Position numbers and translations under genes: made by a program | Part shown: piece by piece, positions 20,329 to 31,169 of the stretch | Layout of the letters: every line of letters begins with the position of its first letter | Numbering within the stretch: the stretch's first letter is position 1 | The notes under the pieces: generated by a model | The model's input: the letters and a program-made list of their open reading frames with translations, nothing else | The model's database searches: none | Told to the model about the DNA's origin: nothing | Source of the DNA: Puccinia triticina | Taxonomy: Eukaryota > Basidiomycota > Pucciniomycetes > Pucciniales > Pucciniaceae | NCBI RefSeq assembly: GCF_026914185.1 | Contig: NC_070575.1 | Span: 4,110,001 to 4,174,000 of the forward strand | Direction: 5' to 3' | Length of the DNA: 64,000 nt

Positions 20329-21876
20329 ATGATGGCAAACATGAAGGCATTTGTTATTGCACCATTTTACTTGATACTTCTCACTCAAGCACAATTTATA
20401 GAAAACCCACATTATGCTGAATCACCCAACTTGTTCAAAGAATTTAACATGGATGATTATTTGAACATCCCCTTGGATTTTTCTGGTGATATTACTCTTA
20501 ATCAACATCCAGAAGTCTTGGTACCACCTTCCAGCTTTGAAGATATCTATCAAGAGAAAACATATGGGATTTTCCCCCATCAACGCATTCATAATGAAAA
20601 TGATTCAAACTCCTATCAAACATCCATGGTAGCACTTGGATCTGAAAGAATTCCTAGACAACATCTTCATCATGAGCTCCAATTTCCCCATGAAAATTAC
20701 TTAAATTTACCTGACACATTTTCACACCAGCAAATAACATCATGCATCAAGGAAAGTCACACAAATGATAAACCTCTCATCATTTTGGAAAGTAGCTCAA
20801 ATCCCACTGATTATCTACTAAGAGGCACACATGAAACAATTAATGGAGAAATTGGGTTTTTACCAGCTGAAATTATTCACACAAAATACAAAGTACCCAG
20901 CAATATTTCACCCAGACTATATGAATTTGACCATTCAATTTATCCCAGCCAACCAACTGAAAACAATTCTGATCAAGAAGATAATTATTTGACTGATCCC
21001 CTCAACAATTTGTTACATAACTCCAACTCAGAGAGGCAGCCCAATAAACCTTTCTGGATTTCAAGCAAACATTTTGATGATTTTGTGAACAAAAATTTCA
21101 ATTTCCGTTGTCCCCGTCAAGATTTGTTCAATCCTAACCGTGATGAACAGCGAAGACTAGGAAAAATTCTTTTGATCCTATCAATCCCAAGATTGGACTT
21201 GAACGATTATTCTATCTACAAAAATGACATCATGATTGAACGCCGGATGCAACTTCAATCATGGCTGGATTTAAGAAAATATGGAAATATTGGCATAGGT
21301 AATCTCAAAAGGCAATGCAATTACATCCTTAAATATGTTTCAAATGTAACCAAAATATCTGCATTCCTCATTATCACTTATATGCACCTATTTGGGGAGC
21401 ATACAGATGAACTAGTCAACATGGAAGATGTGCAGGGGGTCTTGAATTTTGTGAAAGATATCTGGGAACAAGATAAGAAGGATATGAAACCATTCAAAGA
21501 TGGAAAAATCAATTACATAAGTAGGATGCAGCATTACACTAATCCAGATTATGCAATACCTAGGGGCTGGGAGAGAGGTTCTGGTCTTTACTATTTTACT
21601 GCAAGAGCTATTTTCCAATGTTGGTACCAGAAAATTTGGAACAGCAAAAAAGAAGGCCTGGAGCTTTTTGATGCTGATTTCAAATATACAAAGATGATTC
21701 AACTTCTCCTAGATATCCCACAGCCAGAACTAGATATGTCAAATTCTCTTCAAGAAACATCAATGATTGACCCAAGTCTTTCAAACTTCTTGTTTTACCA
21801 AGAAATCAGTCCTGAGATTCAGAAGAAATGTAAAAAAACCAACAAAAGAATAAAAACAGTCCAACCAACAAATTAG
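20329..21876 (+). CDS. Large predicted secreted protein, paralogue B of a rust-type family
   Basis: A single-exon frame of 515 aa starting at the tandem ATG at 20329. The N-terminus MMANMKAFVIAPFYLILLTQ-AQ is a good signal peptide and aligns with that of the gene at 15146. It is followed by AESPNL, matching AESPRL there. The variable middle is shorter than in paralogue A. The conserved domain contains FWISSKHFDDF, RRLGKILLILSIPRLDLNDY, NVTKISAFLIITYMHLFGEH and VLNFVKDIWE. The C-terminus ends just after IDPSLSNFLF, where paralogue A continues with a Pro-rich extension. No catalytic motif seen. Tandem arrangement, single exon and secretion fit a fast-evolving effector-like family, but the function is unknown. 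Confidence 0.82.
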   Translation: MMANMKAFVIAPFYLILLTQAQFIENPHYAESPNLFKEFNMDDYLNIPLDFSGDITLNQHPEVLVPPSSFEDIYQEKTYGIFPHQRIHNENDSNSYQTSMVALGSERIPRQHLHHELQFPHENYLNLPDTFSHQQITSCIKESHTNDKPLIILESSSNPTDYLLRGTHETINGEIGFLPAEIIHTKYKVPSNISPRLYEFDHSIYPSQPTENNSDQEDNYLTDPLNNLLHNSNSERQPNKPFWISSKHFDDFVNKNFNFRCPRQDLFNPNRDEQRRLGKILLILSIPRLDLNDYSIYKNDIMIERRMQLQSWLDLRKYGNIGIGNLKRQCNYILKYVSNVTKISAFLIITYMHLFGEHTDELVNMEDVQGVLNFVKDIWEQDKKDMKPFKDGKINYISRMQHYTNPDYAIPRGWERGSGLYYFTARAIFQCWYQKIWNSKKEGLELFDADFKYTKMIQLLLDIPQPELDMSNSLQETSMIDPSLSNFLFYQEISPEIQKKCKKTNKRIKTVQPTN

Positions 21877-22316
21877 AGCTTTCAGAGTCACTAGATGAGA
21901 GGATTCTTGCATTATGAATTCAGCTATATTGGCATCAATAATAGTCACATCAATTATCATTACACCCATATGATTTCAAGAGATTTTTATGCCCAATTAC
22001 ATACATCATACATTAATATCCAACCTCTTTTTCATCCCTATATAATTCAGATTACTCAAACCCCATATCTTTTTCAAAAATCACCTTGTGACTAGCTCAA
22101 AAATTCCATCATTTGATTTATGAATTCATACATAATTAGGCCCTCTTTTTTGTGTCATAGTCAAACATGATAGATATGGTGCAAAAAATTCACCTGTCAT
22201 GAAAAGCACAATACTTATCTTGCTTAAATCCTGATTTTTGCGGGGAAAGATCTCACATGATGCACAAAACAATGTCTGTGATGCAGCAAACAGGACCTAT
22301 TATGGTACATTTTTAT
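21877..22316. other. 3' region of paralogue B
   Basis: No gene. The stretch from the 3' end of paralogue B through about 22130 is closely similar to 58862-59150, showing that the gene end and its flank have been copied elsewhere in this window. Confidence 0.7.
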
Positions 22317-22407
22317 TATGGTGTTCAAAATTGCATAAGATTTTTTTTTCCATAAACTTTTGGTGTATAAGTTTATGGCAAAAGGAATATGCAATTTGAA
22401 CACCATA
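22317..22407. mobile_element. 91-bp near-perfect hairpin MITE with TA ends
   Basis: The left arm TATGGTGTTCAAAATTGCAT and right arm TATGCAATTTGAACACCATA are complementary. The inner segments CCATAAACTT and AAGTTTATGG also pair, so the whole element folds into one stem. TA lies at each end. It resembles the smallest Stowaway-like MITEs or an RNA hairpin precursor. Confidence 0.75.
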
Positions 22408-23131
22408 CATGTAGATCTTGAGTGGAGCCAGATTGATTGATTCATTGTATTCCTTGCTTGTCCCTTGCCCATCTGAGGCCCCATTTTCAATGCATTCTTC
22501 AAACCGTATCAGATGGACAAGACCAGGGATATCAGAGGGCTGTCAGTTTGTTGTGTGTTTATTGGCCAGAACCCACTTGATTGAGTATCCAAAACAACCC
22601 TTGTAGGTGCCTGTTTGTGCATCTTTTGGTGGGGCAGATACGGTCTTCATCTGTGAGGTCTGAAGAGGATATTGGTGTGTAAGGGCTTCTCATTGACAAA
22701 AAGAGATAATCATCAATGTTTTATATAGATCATAAACAGGACCGGGAAGAAAGGAAATTGTACAACAGGAGAACTACATGAACACGCAATACGAGCTGTG
22801 ACTTTTTTCATTGATTTCTTATATTTTCCGGGAAAGAGAATTGCAACAGGATAGATGGATGAAATAGGGGAGATATCTTGGGTGATATATATGTATGTAT
22901 TGAAGTGAAGGGAAGAATTGAAGGAATATGATAGATTTGATTGAGAAAGAAAAACAAGTAAAAGAATAATAACATTCATACATGAGCGAAAGAAAATAAG
23001 AAAATGGGAAACCTTATTGATGAGAAAGAACCGGATCATTCCAATTGAGATGAACCGGGAGAGGAGGTTGGCTGGCATACAAACCATTGTCGGCCTGAGA
23101 TGAGATCAAGAGAGAATGATGTAGCATCGGG
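22408..23131. other. Intergenic region and 3' flank of the Snf7 gene
   Basis: No gene supported; AT-rich sequence without recognisable motifs. Confidence 0.5.
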
Positions 23132-24245
23132 TCACATGGCCAAGGCAGCTTGTAGCTCCTTGAGCTCGGCATCTTCGTCTTCTTCTTGCTGTCGCTGAGC
23201 GACCGACCGTGCGGCTATCAAGCAACCGACAGTCAAAAGGTAATTTAGCGTCTCATGCCAGCGAAACACAGGGGAGGACAAAGGAGCACTTACCGACAGG
23301 TCGCTCGGTCTGGCCGGGTGAGTGCAATGGTACACTGTCTGCTCCTACCAGTCGGCTCTTCAACTCGTCCTGCTCAAGCTCTTCTAACTCTGCCTTGATT
23401 TCGTCCTCATCCAACTGAGGTTATGGGTAACAAAAGGAGCGAATAAGCCAATGATCATAACACTTATCCACATCTGTATGGCTCCCCCAGATTATTGTTG
23501 GGTGAGTGAGAGGTAGAGACTGACTTCTTGGCCCATGCCGACCGGGTTTGAAATCGCATCGGAGATCTCATTGGTCAAGTCCATCTGTTCTCGAATCGAG
23601 TCCATTGTCGCATCCACCTTGTCGATATTACTGAAAATGGCCCAGACGGGTTCATCAGTTTAAGTTCAATCAGTATATGTCGAGATGAAATACGAACAGG
23701 TTACCGTGGATGCCCTTCAATACATCGGCCCCACGACGCATGGCTTGCATGGTCTCCAGGTTCATGTTTGCCGATTCTATCGCATTGACCTGCGGGTAAG
23801 GGAGTGTTTCCAGATGAGAAGCAAAGGCGGTAAGTGATGCGTTGAATTGTCCATTAGGTGATATCTAATGTCTCTCACCTGAGTCTCCAAAGTCATCCGA
23901 CGACCGGCTAGTCGGTCAAGTTCCTGTTCGTACAGTTTCTTCTGTCGGAGGGCAGCGGTGGCTGCGCGTTTATTAGTAGATGCGTTGGCCTTAGCTTTCC
24001 GGAGCTCATCTTCAATTTTCTTACTGTTTCAATTTTCATAAAAGAACAAAGGGAAGAAGGGGAGGTGAGTATATCGATGTGGCTGAGAGGGCAGGAACAT
24101 CAATAGGGACCTACTTGAGATGGTCCTCCTTCTTCTCCAGCATAATCAGATGCTGGCGGAGTTCGACTATCGTCTCGCGGGCCTTGTCGCGCTGATTGCC
24201 CGAGCTGGCTCCGCGGCCGAGTAGCCATGAGGCCCAAGAAGACAT
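23132..24245 (-). CDS. SNF7: ESCRT-III subunit Snf7/Vps32 (CHMP4 family)
   Basis: A structural ESCRT-III protein that polymerises on endosomal membranes for multivesicular body sorting and membrane scission. The six-exon minus-strand model is 24245..24115, 24023..23879, 23789..23698, 23630..23525, 23414..23294, 23214..23132, 225 aa, phases all consistent. Seen: an N-terminal basic helix with LEKKEDHLNKKIEDELRKAK, then NKRAATAALRQKKLYEQELDRL (family core helix 2), MRRGADVLKG, NIDKVDATMDSIREQMDLTNEIS, and an acidic C-terminal MIM1-like helix EDEDAELKELQAALAM that would bind Vps4. Length is typical. The donor after exon 3 (GTTCGT) is non-optimal but is the only one that restores phase. It is divergently arranged with the phosphotransferase gene at 24577. 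Confidence 0.94.
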
Positions 24246-24576
24246 TTGTCGATGAGGCGGGGTAGGGGATTAATTAGAGAGACACCTGTCTTATCGTGTT
24301 TAGGGTTGTCGGGTCTTCTGGTTTGTTCGATTGATTTGTTGGTTGGGTTTGGATTTCTTGATATTGATGATTCTGGAAAGTTGGGTGTTGGCTTGGCTCT
24401 GGGAAGTCTGGCGGGGCTGAACCGAACTTTCCGACTGGGGAAGTGAACGGGCAGGACTCGTGACTAGAAGTAAGGGAAAGAGGTGTGAAAGGTCAGTGAC
24501 AGGGCTCTGAGGCTCTGACAGGCGAGGCCGTCCAACAGGCACTCCTCAAGCTCATCCATCCATTTTCGAACCCACC
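24246..24576. promoter_or_regulatory. Divergent intergenic promoter region
   Basis: 331 bp separate the Snf7 start (minus) from the phosphotransferase start (plus), so both promoters must lie here or overlap. No TATA box is obvious. Confidence 0.55.
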
Positions 24577-26236
24577 ATGGCGTCATCAACCGGCCAGCCA
24601 AGGTAAGTTCTTCTTCATACCCCGAATTCATCTATCCAACGGATCTGATTGTGACAGTGTTTTTTTTTCAGGCACCCGATCGACTTGGACGCTCTCGCTA
24701 CCTACCTGCAGAAGCACATGTCCCAGGTGAAATTACCTATCGACATCAACCAATTTGAGTACGGCCAAAGGTCCGTTATCTTACTTTTAGGTTGCCTTCA
24801 TTTTTTCCATTCTGGGCAGGTTTCCATCTCCCAACATAAATTTTTATGCCAAATAAAACCTCATCACACATAGTAATTGAGAAGTCGAAGTCTGCAAGCT
24901 CACTCCATCATCCCACTTTTCACAAACGATCCACGCAGTAATCCGACCTATTACATCACCGACCAGACTGGGGCTAGATATGTATTGCGGAAGAAACCCC
25001 CAGGTCAATTGATGTCAAGCACGGCTCACGCAATCGAGCGCGAATTCAAGATTCTCTCTTCCCTTCCGGCTGATTTTCCATCGCCCAAAGTTTACGCTCT
25101 ATGCCTCGATACTTCGATCATCGGAACATCCTTCTACCTGATGGAGTTCATCAAAGGACGAATATTCCAAGAGGTCGACCTTCCCCAGATCAAAGACCAC
25201 GGCGAGCGCGTGGCCATCTACAAGAGTGCGATTTCCGTCTTGGCACGATTACATTCGTTCAAACCGGCTGAAATCGGCCTTGATTCGTACGGCTCTCAGA
25301 GTGACTTTTATGAGCGTCAAATCAAGTCATTAGGAAAGATCAGCGGGATCCAAGCTGCCACCAAAGATGAAAAATCTGGGGAAACTGTCGGCGACATCAT
25401 CAAGAAGGATGATTTGTTGGATTGGTATAAAGCCCGTAAACCCCCACACCAAATTACGATTGTCCACGGGGACTATAAACTGGACAACTTGGTCAGTCTT
25501 TTTTCATATACAGCATTTATATGACCAGACAAGTATCATCTGCAAGGATTGATCATGTTTAATGAATTTATCCTCTGAGCATTAGGTGTTCCATCCCACC
25601 GAACCTCGTGTCATCTCAGTCTTGGATTGGGAGTTGTCTACCTTAGTAAGTCAACTTCACGATCAAGTCCTTCCTAATTTGTAAGAAATTTATATTCGAT
25701 CTCTGAAACATTCAAGGGTCATCCGTATTCCGACTTGGCCAACTTGCTCCAGCCGTGGTATGCACCTTCGAGTCTCTCGGTGGGATACCAGCCTTCTCTC
25801 CTCCTTGGATTTAGGTACTTCAAGCTTTCCGACTTGATCAGTTTTGAAAAACAAGTGCTAATCTGGTGTGAGGTAAATTGCAGGGATTTGCCAATTGACC
25901 AGATGCCCATTAGGATCACTGCTGATGATCTATTGAAGAAGTATTGTGAACTCACTCGAAAAAGTTACCCGCTCATCAACTGGGAGTGTGCCGTATCTTT
26001 CGCCTTTTTCCGGGTACGTATCCCAGATGCAGCTTGGCTATGTGACTCAAGCTGATTTGAACATAAATTGCCATCAGCTCGCTGTGATCGCTCAAGGAAT
26101 TGCTGCACGTATCGCCAAGGGGCAGGCTAGTTCCGCTCGAGCAAGCGAGTACGGAAGTAAGTTTCAGATTATCGGCAAATACGCTATAGACACCATCGAG
26201 ATTTATGAACAAAAGAAAAGCAAAGTAATGGCATAA
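24577..26236 (+). CDS. APH-fold phosphotransferase (ACAD10/ACAD11-type kinase domain protein)
   Basis: The model is join(24577..24602, 24672..24770, 24939..25491, 25586..25645, 25717..25814, 25884..26013, 26078..26236), 374 aa, all phases agreeing. The protein belongs to the aminoglycoside phosphotransferase-like kinases. Seen: GQSNPTYYIT followed by YVLRKKPPGQL (ATP-binding Lys region), AIEREFKILSSL, the catalytic loop HGDYKLDNL (about residues 218-226), and the metal-binding LDWELSTLGHP. These are the signatures of the kinase domain fused to acyl-CoA dehydrogenases in animal ACAD10/11, where it phosphorylates 4-hydroxyacyl-CoA. The fungal protein is stand-alone with no dehydrogenase domain. 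The substrate is therefore inferred at best. A GTAAGT at 26158 could be another donor, but the frame stays open to the stop. No targeting signal is obvious. Confidence 0.92.
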
Positions 26237-27201
26237 GAACAAGTGGACGAAGAGAGCTTTAGGTGACTCTATGTATCTATCAGCATGTAAGATTGTATAA
26301 GCTATATATTGCAACGGCTAGTGTTTGTATTTACGTATTAAGAAGATCACTGCATGTTCGACGCTTTTATCAAATTCTCGTTATATGAACACTGTATCCG
26401 TTTTTTTCTCTTCACAAATCGCAACCCTCGGTTTCATAGTCTATATTGGGTTTCCTGGAGTCAATACAAAGAATTAACTCCCAGCCAAAATCAACATTAA
26501 CTGTACCGAGCGCTCCGATTGTTGATGCCCCTTATAATAACCTCCAACTTGCTGATCGAACTCTGCAACTAACTAAAATAACAAGTATACATTTTCTTAC
26601 TTGCAGTGGTTGCAAAGTCGTGGATAACTTCGACCTTTGAACGACCCCCGTAACAAACCCACAGAAAACTCGCTGAATACTCGCAATGATGCTACGGCCA
26701 AACACCAATCTGAACCCTGTTGGCAACTTCAACAACTGACCGCTACTGCTCAACTGTATCACTTCGAAACGTTCATCCCAATTTTTACGAAAGCCCCACT
26801 CAAATTGCATTGTGCTGTTCCACAAGCTTGTGCTCTACGAGATACCAAGGTAAAAAGACATGCTGCAATTCCACGAAACAAGGAAAGCTATTTTTGAATC
26901 ACAAGTTGTTAGACAAGAAAGAAAAAAAAGCGGCTAGCTGAAGAGGAAATAAAGTGGAGGACTTTCCTCGGGGATTTTGATGGAAGAGAAAAAAATGGAA
27001 ATCATGACTAATGATAGTAGTATTTTGAAGAGTAGTGGTTTGTAATGCCACGCTCGTTGTAAAAATGGGATAGATTTCGCTTATGAATTTAGCCATTGAA
27101 AGTGTTCTCTTGTGGCGGAAAAGGAAGCTTGAATTTTTTGTCATGCTTCAGCTCTGATTTGAGTTTTCCTTTGGGCAGAAGATCTAGTTGATCCACAATG
27201 C
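26237..27201. other. Intergenic region
   Basis: No gene supported. Short open frames on both strands between 26446 and 27144 have no splice or motif evidence. Confidence 0.5.
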
Positions 27202-28248
27202 TTATGTGTCGAAGTCCACATGACCCAGTTCAGTTTTACCGTCGTAATACAAGTCCCATCTCCTGTTATAAACAGGGATGAGTTGATTTTCACCGGAAGC
27301 TGGCATGGCAAAAATTGGACAAAGGAAGGTTGATGGTAATGTAGTGCTTACTTTGGGCTTGTCCAAAGCTTGAAAGGCAAATCCTTGCGAGACTGCGACT
27401 CGATCTCGAGTAAAGCTCGGAAAGACTTTCTTTTCGCACTGTCGAATTCCAGCAGGATACCAAAACATAAAGAACAGCTGGCCCATTTATTTTTCACGAA
27501 GTCACGTGGTTGAACAGAGCGCGTATTTGGGTAAATTTCTATGCGAATATGAATAAAGATGAGGTAACAGAAAGAAGAAGATGCAACGTACGCTACGCCA
27601 GCTCTTAAGGAACTATCTTCATTCATTGTGAGGGAGAGTCTTGATGTATGGACTCCCGAAGTTGAGACATATGGAACGGTGTAACCGGCGTGCGCAACAG
27701 ACTGAGCCCGCTGGACATTAAACTTGCCGTGCTGTTTATAAGAATCCAGCTTTAGGAATTAGTATTACAGACCTCATCCAAATAGTCATTTTCTGGCCAG
27801 GTATGCGTTTACACCAGAGAAAAGCTGAAGTCAGGCAGGACGGGCAAAGACTTACTTCATTTACTCCCAACTGAACCCCAATTGAAGTCTCCCGCATTCT
27901 ATGGAATGGGGTTGTTTCACCAGTTGCATGAATCTTACCATCCTGTGGAAAAATTGCCTGTAAATAAAATGGATTAATAGTAAATAGATACGTAAAAAAC
28001 CACAGAAATTAGAGACAAAAGGAATGATCGCCGGGGAAAGTGTAAATCGAAATCAGCAGGTAAGGAAAAACTTGTGAAACAGATTGAATCTGGTGGAAAA
28101 TGAAAGCACAATTGATAGGAAGGGCTTACCTTGATGACTGGTGAATTACACAAGCCCATATGCATGCTCTCAGGCTCCAGCCTTATATTTATTTTGACGT
28201 GTTTGACCCTTGATTTTGGGTCCTGCGAATGGACTACCAGTCGGAAAC
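27202..28248 (-). CDS. Unknown multi-exon protein, 5' end unresolved
   Basis: Five linked minus-strand exons agree in phase: 28248..28130, 27957..27856, 27731..27592, 27477..27352, 27262..27202, encoding 181 residues plus a missing N-terminus (an upstream exon ending in phase 1 is required). Donors are GTAAGC, GTAAGT, GTACGT and GTAAGC. The product contains FRLVVHSQDPKSRVKHVKIN, GETTPFHRMRETSIGVQLG, AHAGYTVPYVSTSGVHTSRL, and ends WDLYYDGKTELGHVDFDT. I recognise no domain. The beta-rich, Gly/Thr-rich style is reminiscent of rust lineage-specific families, an impression only. The signal peptide, if any, would be in the missing exon. Confidence 0.55.
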
Positions 28249-29056
28249 CTATTTGATTGTCGAGGAATTTTGGGCGTTACAACTTGAAGGTGTCAGCTCT
28301 TGGTGTGCAATCACTCGAATAATTCAAAAGTTGAAGCTTAGAGAGAGCAAAGTACCAATCAAGCAGCTATGAAATGGTATCAAAGGCGAGACTTTAGGGT
28401 ACAAGCAATGCGTCTTCGTTATCAAAATCCTATGATGAATCCGGTTTCGGCGGAAATAAATGAAAAGGAAGATTAGTGCTGAGGTCGAGTCTTTGAAGAC
28501 ATGAGTTCAAAGTTAAAGGCGCAAGTTTCTTGAGTTCTGCCTGTTTTTGGCTACTGTGACATCTCCAACTAAGCTCTGCTCTACAAGTGAACGTATATGT
28601 GAACTATGCAAGAGATGGAGAGATTGGAACTGGTTTAGACTTTACAAAAGTGATGATTAATGGTCAGGAAAAATTGAGATCAACTGGGCAAGAAAAGAGA
28701 TACTTGAAGACCTATGTCAGGAGGCAGCTGGAGAGCTGCCCTTTTAACCTGGTGCCTGAGTGAGAGTCGTTGTAGGGAGCGGCCGAATCATTCCACCCTG
28801 CAGCCCTGCTGCTTTTGAGATGTCTGGCATTTGTTTGTTCCCTCTTCCAGAGTGTCAAATCTCCTGAGAACTGGTCCACCTCTATATATTTATGCTGTGC
28901 AAGTTTGCAAGAGCTTGGTGATCTAGGATAGGCTCTCCGGTCAAATTTTCTTTTTGGTTCAGTACTGGTTTCCGCTCTGGATATCAATTTGATGTAAATA
29001 TTGTGTTTTCCGAATAGCTTGGAACAAGATGGTTTTTTATTTTTTATTTTATGCAT
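28249..29056. other. Intergenic region, probable 5' part of the unknown gene
   Basis: Must hold the first exon(s) of the gene at 27202-28248, but I could not fix them: candidate ATGs near 28500 do not splice cleanly. No other feature seen. Confidence 0.4.
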
Positions 29057-29186
29057 TGGAGGACTTCCCGTCAATCTGGGAACCCCTTCCAGACCCAGAT
29101 CTGAGCCAAATTTTGCAGGGAAATTTAGGCTTTGAGACTCTGGGAGGCTCTCAGATTGCTCCCAGATTGCGACGGGAAGTCCTCCA
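29057..29186. mobile_element. Short TIR element (TGGAGGACTTCCCGTC ends), copy 1
   Basis: 130 bp bounded by a perfect 16-bp inverted repeat, TGGAGGACTTCCCGTC at the left and its complement at the right. The interior also contains the inverted pair CTGAGCC / GGCTCTCAG. A second element with the same ends lies at 35034-35183. No clear target duplication could be read. Confidence 0.8.
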
Positions 29187-29899
29187 TTTATTCCAAGTGG
29201 CCAGATTAACTTCTGGCTGAAGTATCCCACCACTCTCATATCCCTTACAGCTTGTGTAACGGGTCCGGTTCTTGGTCGGCCCCTCCGTTGGGGCGAAGGG
29301 CAGTGTCCGTTTGCATTGGTAATGAGTGGGCTAGGTCAACAATGAGCTCCGGTTCAGAATCTGAACTCAGTTTTTACTGAACCCTGCTTCAAGATCATCT
29401 TCCAGAGGATGATGGCTTTGAGTTCTGGGCTGCGTCTGACACCTGTCAACTCAAAACTTAAAAATATGCAATCTTCATGGATCCACCATCCATTCTGCAT
29501 TCGTGGTACTTACTTCTAGTACTCGTGTCAAGGAGGTAATTGGAGAACAATATATGTTTCCGCATCTCCTCTAGGGTGTGTAGGCGAATCTCTGATCTGC
29601 TCAGTCCACCCGAGTCAAGGGAAAAATTGGGTAATTCTAAATCTAAGAATCTGATACCCAATAGGCTAGAGAAGTAACTGCAATGGATATTGTTTGAGTA
29701 TTAAAATTGAGTGGGGAGCGCGCGGTAACACCATCATCTCAGGAGGAGAATTTCAATTTGAGCCTGAGCTCTTGACGCAAAAACCCCAATCTCAATTCAA
29801 ATTCGTAAACAAGACTCAAAAACAAAGATCTAACTACAGCAAGCCTGTCCTCATGACAATGGGTGAAGAAAAAAGAAAATTCAAAACTGGTGACAGGAT
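29187..29899. other. Presumed 3' flank or terminus of the DIRS-like element
   Basis: No gene. The element's 3' terminal repeat should lie here, but I could not match it to sequence upstream of 34659. Confidence 0.35.
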
Positions 29900-30967
29900 C
29901 TAATCCTTCCAAATCAAGTTTAGGTACGAGATCGTTTTCTTTGCCAAATTGAGTTCTGACACGTTGTATCCCCTAATATACAGTTTGTAGCAAGAGGATT
30001 TCCAACGCCCCAGTTCACATATATCCAGCGTGCTGACTCCTAGAGCATGTCTTAATGACGCCCCACCCACGCGGAAAGAATGACCCATTACGCCTTCGAA
30101 ACCGTTTGCCCGCAGGATAGCTTGGATCCGCCTAACAGTTCCAGACCTGGTTAAGTGGTGACAATTGTCTGCCTCGTAAAAACCGAAAAGTGACGTGACG
30201 GAACCCTTCGCTTCTATCAATCGCCTTTCTATAGCTGCTACCGGGCATAACATATTATTCATGCTATGTAAAATGAGTGCTTGTGGAGTCATTGGCCCGG
30301 CGGTCTTGGCGTTTCGAATAGTCAGGTACATGTTCCTTCCCAACGTGGTTTGCATCTGTCGGACATCTGATGTCAACAATGAATTCGAAATCTCGAGGTT
30401 TCCGAGAGGCCTGTCGTAAGTAATTTCCCCCAAACGAGCCATCCCCCAGAACGCGACCAACGCCAGGTCCCAGATCGCTTGATCTGCGTTGGTACCTGCG
30501 GAGAGAGTCTTCGCCAGACACAGCAGGTGTTTTAACATAATTGCCGGTTTCTTTGGTCGGGCAGGGAGAGTCGCGTCAATCTTCAGGGAAGCTTTCAGGA
30601 TAAGTTCGACCCGTTTATCGGAGACCGTCGGAAAGTCCCGCCGGTGGAAAGCGTGCCAAGCTTTCAGACCAAAAAGGTAGTGTTTTACTGAGTTCGAATT
30701 TATCTTGTGCCTATTGCTCTTGTGATAGTTCCGGCCAGCCCAAAAACAAAACTCTTTGACATCTTCGGCGCTTATTGGTAAGGTAAAATCGCAGGAGGAT
30801 GTGTACTTCTTGAACACCAGGAATTTCTTCACCGCGCAGTTGTAACCGATTAATGTAGACATACGCCAGCCGGAGAGAATGTGTTCGTCTATAGGTTTAG
30901 TCTCTCTATGTATGGAACCGTCTTTCAGAAAACAGCTAAGCTTTGATCTCCATTTGATGTCTTCCAT
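29900..30967 (-). CDS. Tyrosine recombinase of the DIRS-like element
   Basis: A 355-aa frame. An N-terminal SAM-like DNA-binding helical region (GWRMSTLIGYNCAVKKFLVFK) is followed by the catalytic domain with box A Arg in FWGMARLGEIT, box B GHSFRVGGASLR (H-x-x-R) and LGRWKSSCYKLYIRGY with the likely nucleophile Tyr. It would integrate the circular cDNA without target duplication. The ATG at 30967 is directly preceded by a splice-acceptor-like TTTCCACAG. A short upstream frame beginning at 31169, immediately after the RT stop, may be spliced onto it (donor GTAAAT, phase 1), which would add about 40 residues. Confidence 0.85.
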   Translation of the reverse strand: MEDIKWRSKLSCFLKDGSIHRETKPIDEHILSGWRMSTLIGYNCAVKKFLVFKKYTSSCDFTLPISAEDVKEFCFWAGRNYHKSNRHKINSNSVKHYLFGLKAWHAFHRRDFPTVSDKRVELILKASLKIDATLPARPKKPAIMLKHLLCLAKTLSAGTNADQAIWDLALVAFWGMARLGEITYDRPLGNLEISNSLLTSDVRQMQTTLGRNMYLTIRNAKTAGPMTPQALILHSMNNMLCPVAAIERRLIEAKGSVTSLFGFYEADNCHHLTRSGTVRRIQAILRANGFEGVMGHSFRVGGASLRHALGVSTLDICELGRWKSSCYKLYIRGYNVSELNLAKKTISYLNLIWKD

Positions 30968-31169
30968 TACTGTGGAAAAAGAAATTCAAAAAAAAAGAAA
31001 AACGGAGAAATCGATTTGATAAAGATCGGGTCACGCCGTAAAACAATTTACTCTGGAAAATTATCAGGATATTGGTGATGAATGGAAACACAGGAACAAT
31101 ATCTTCTGCCTTAAATACACATTCGTCGCGCATGGTGTGGTGACGATTGACCCTGACAACTGCACGCAT

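Noticed and set aside
24246..24446. Small plus-strand frame between the Snf7 and phosphotransferase genes
   Set aside because: Lies in the divergent promoter, lacks an ATG-centred context and any motif.
28712..29239. 175-aa minus-strand frame
   Set aside because: It runs through the TIR element at 29057-29186 and has no recognisable content.
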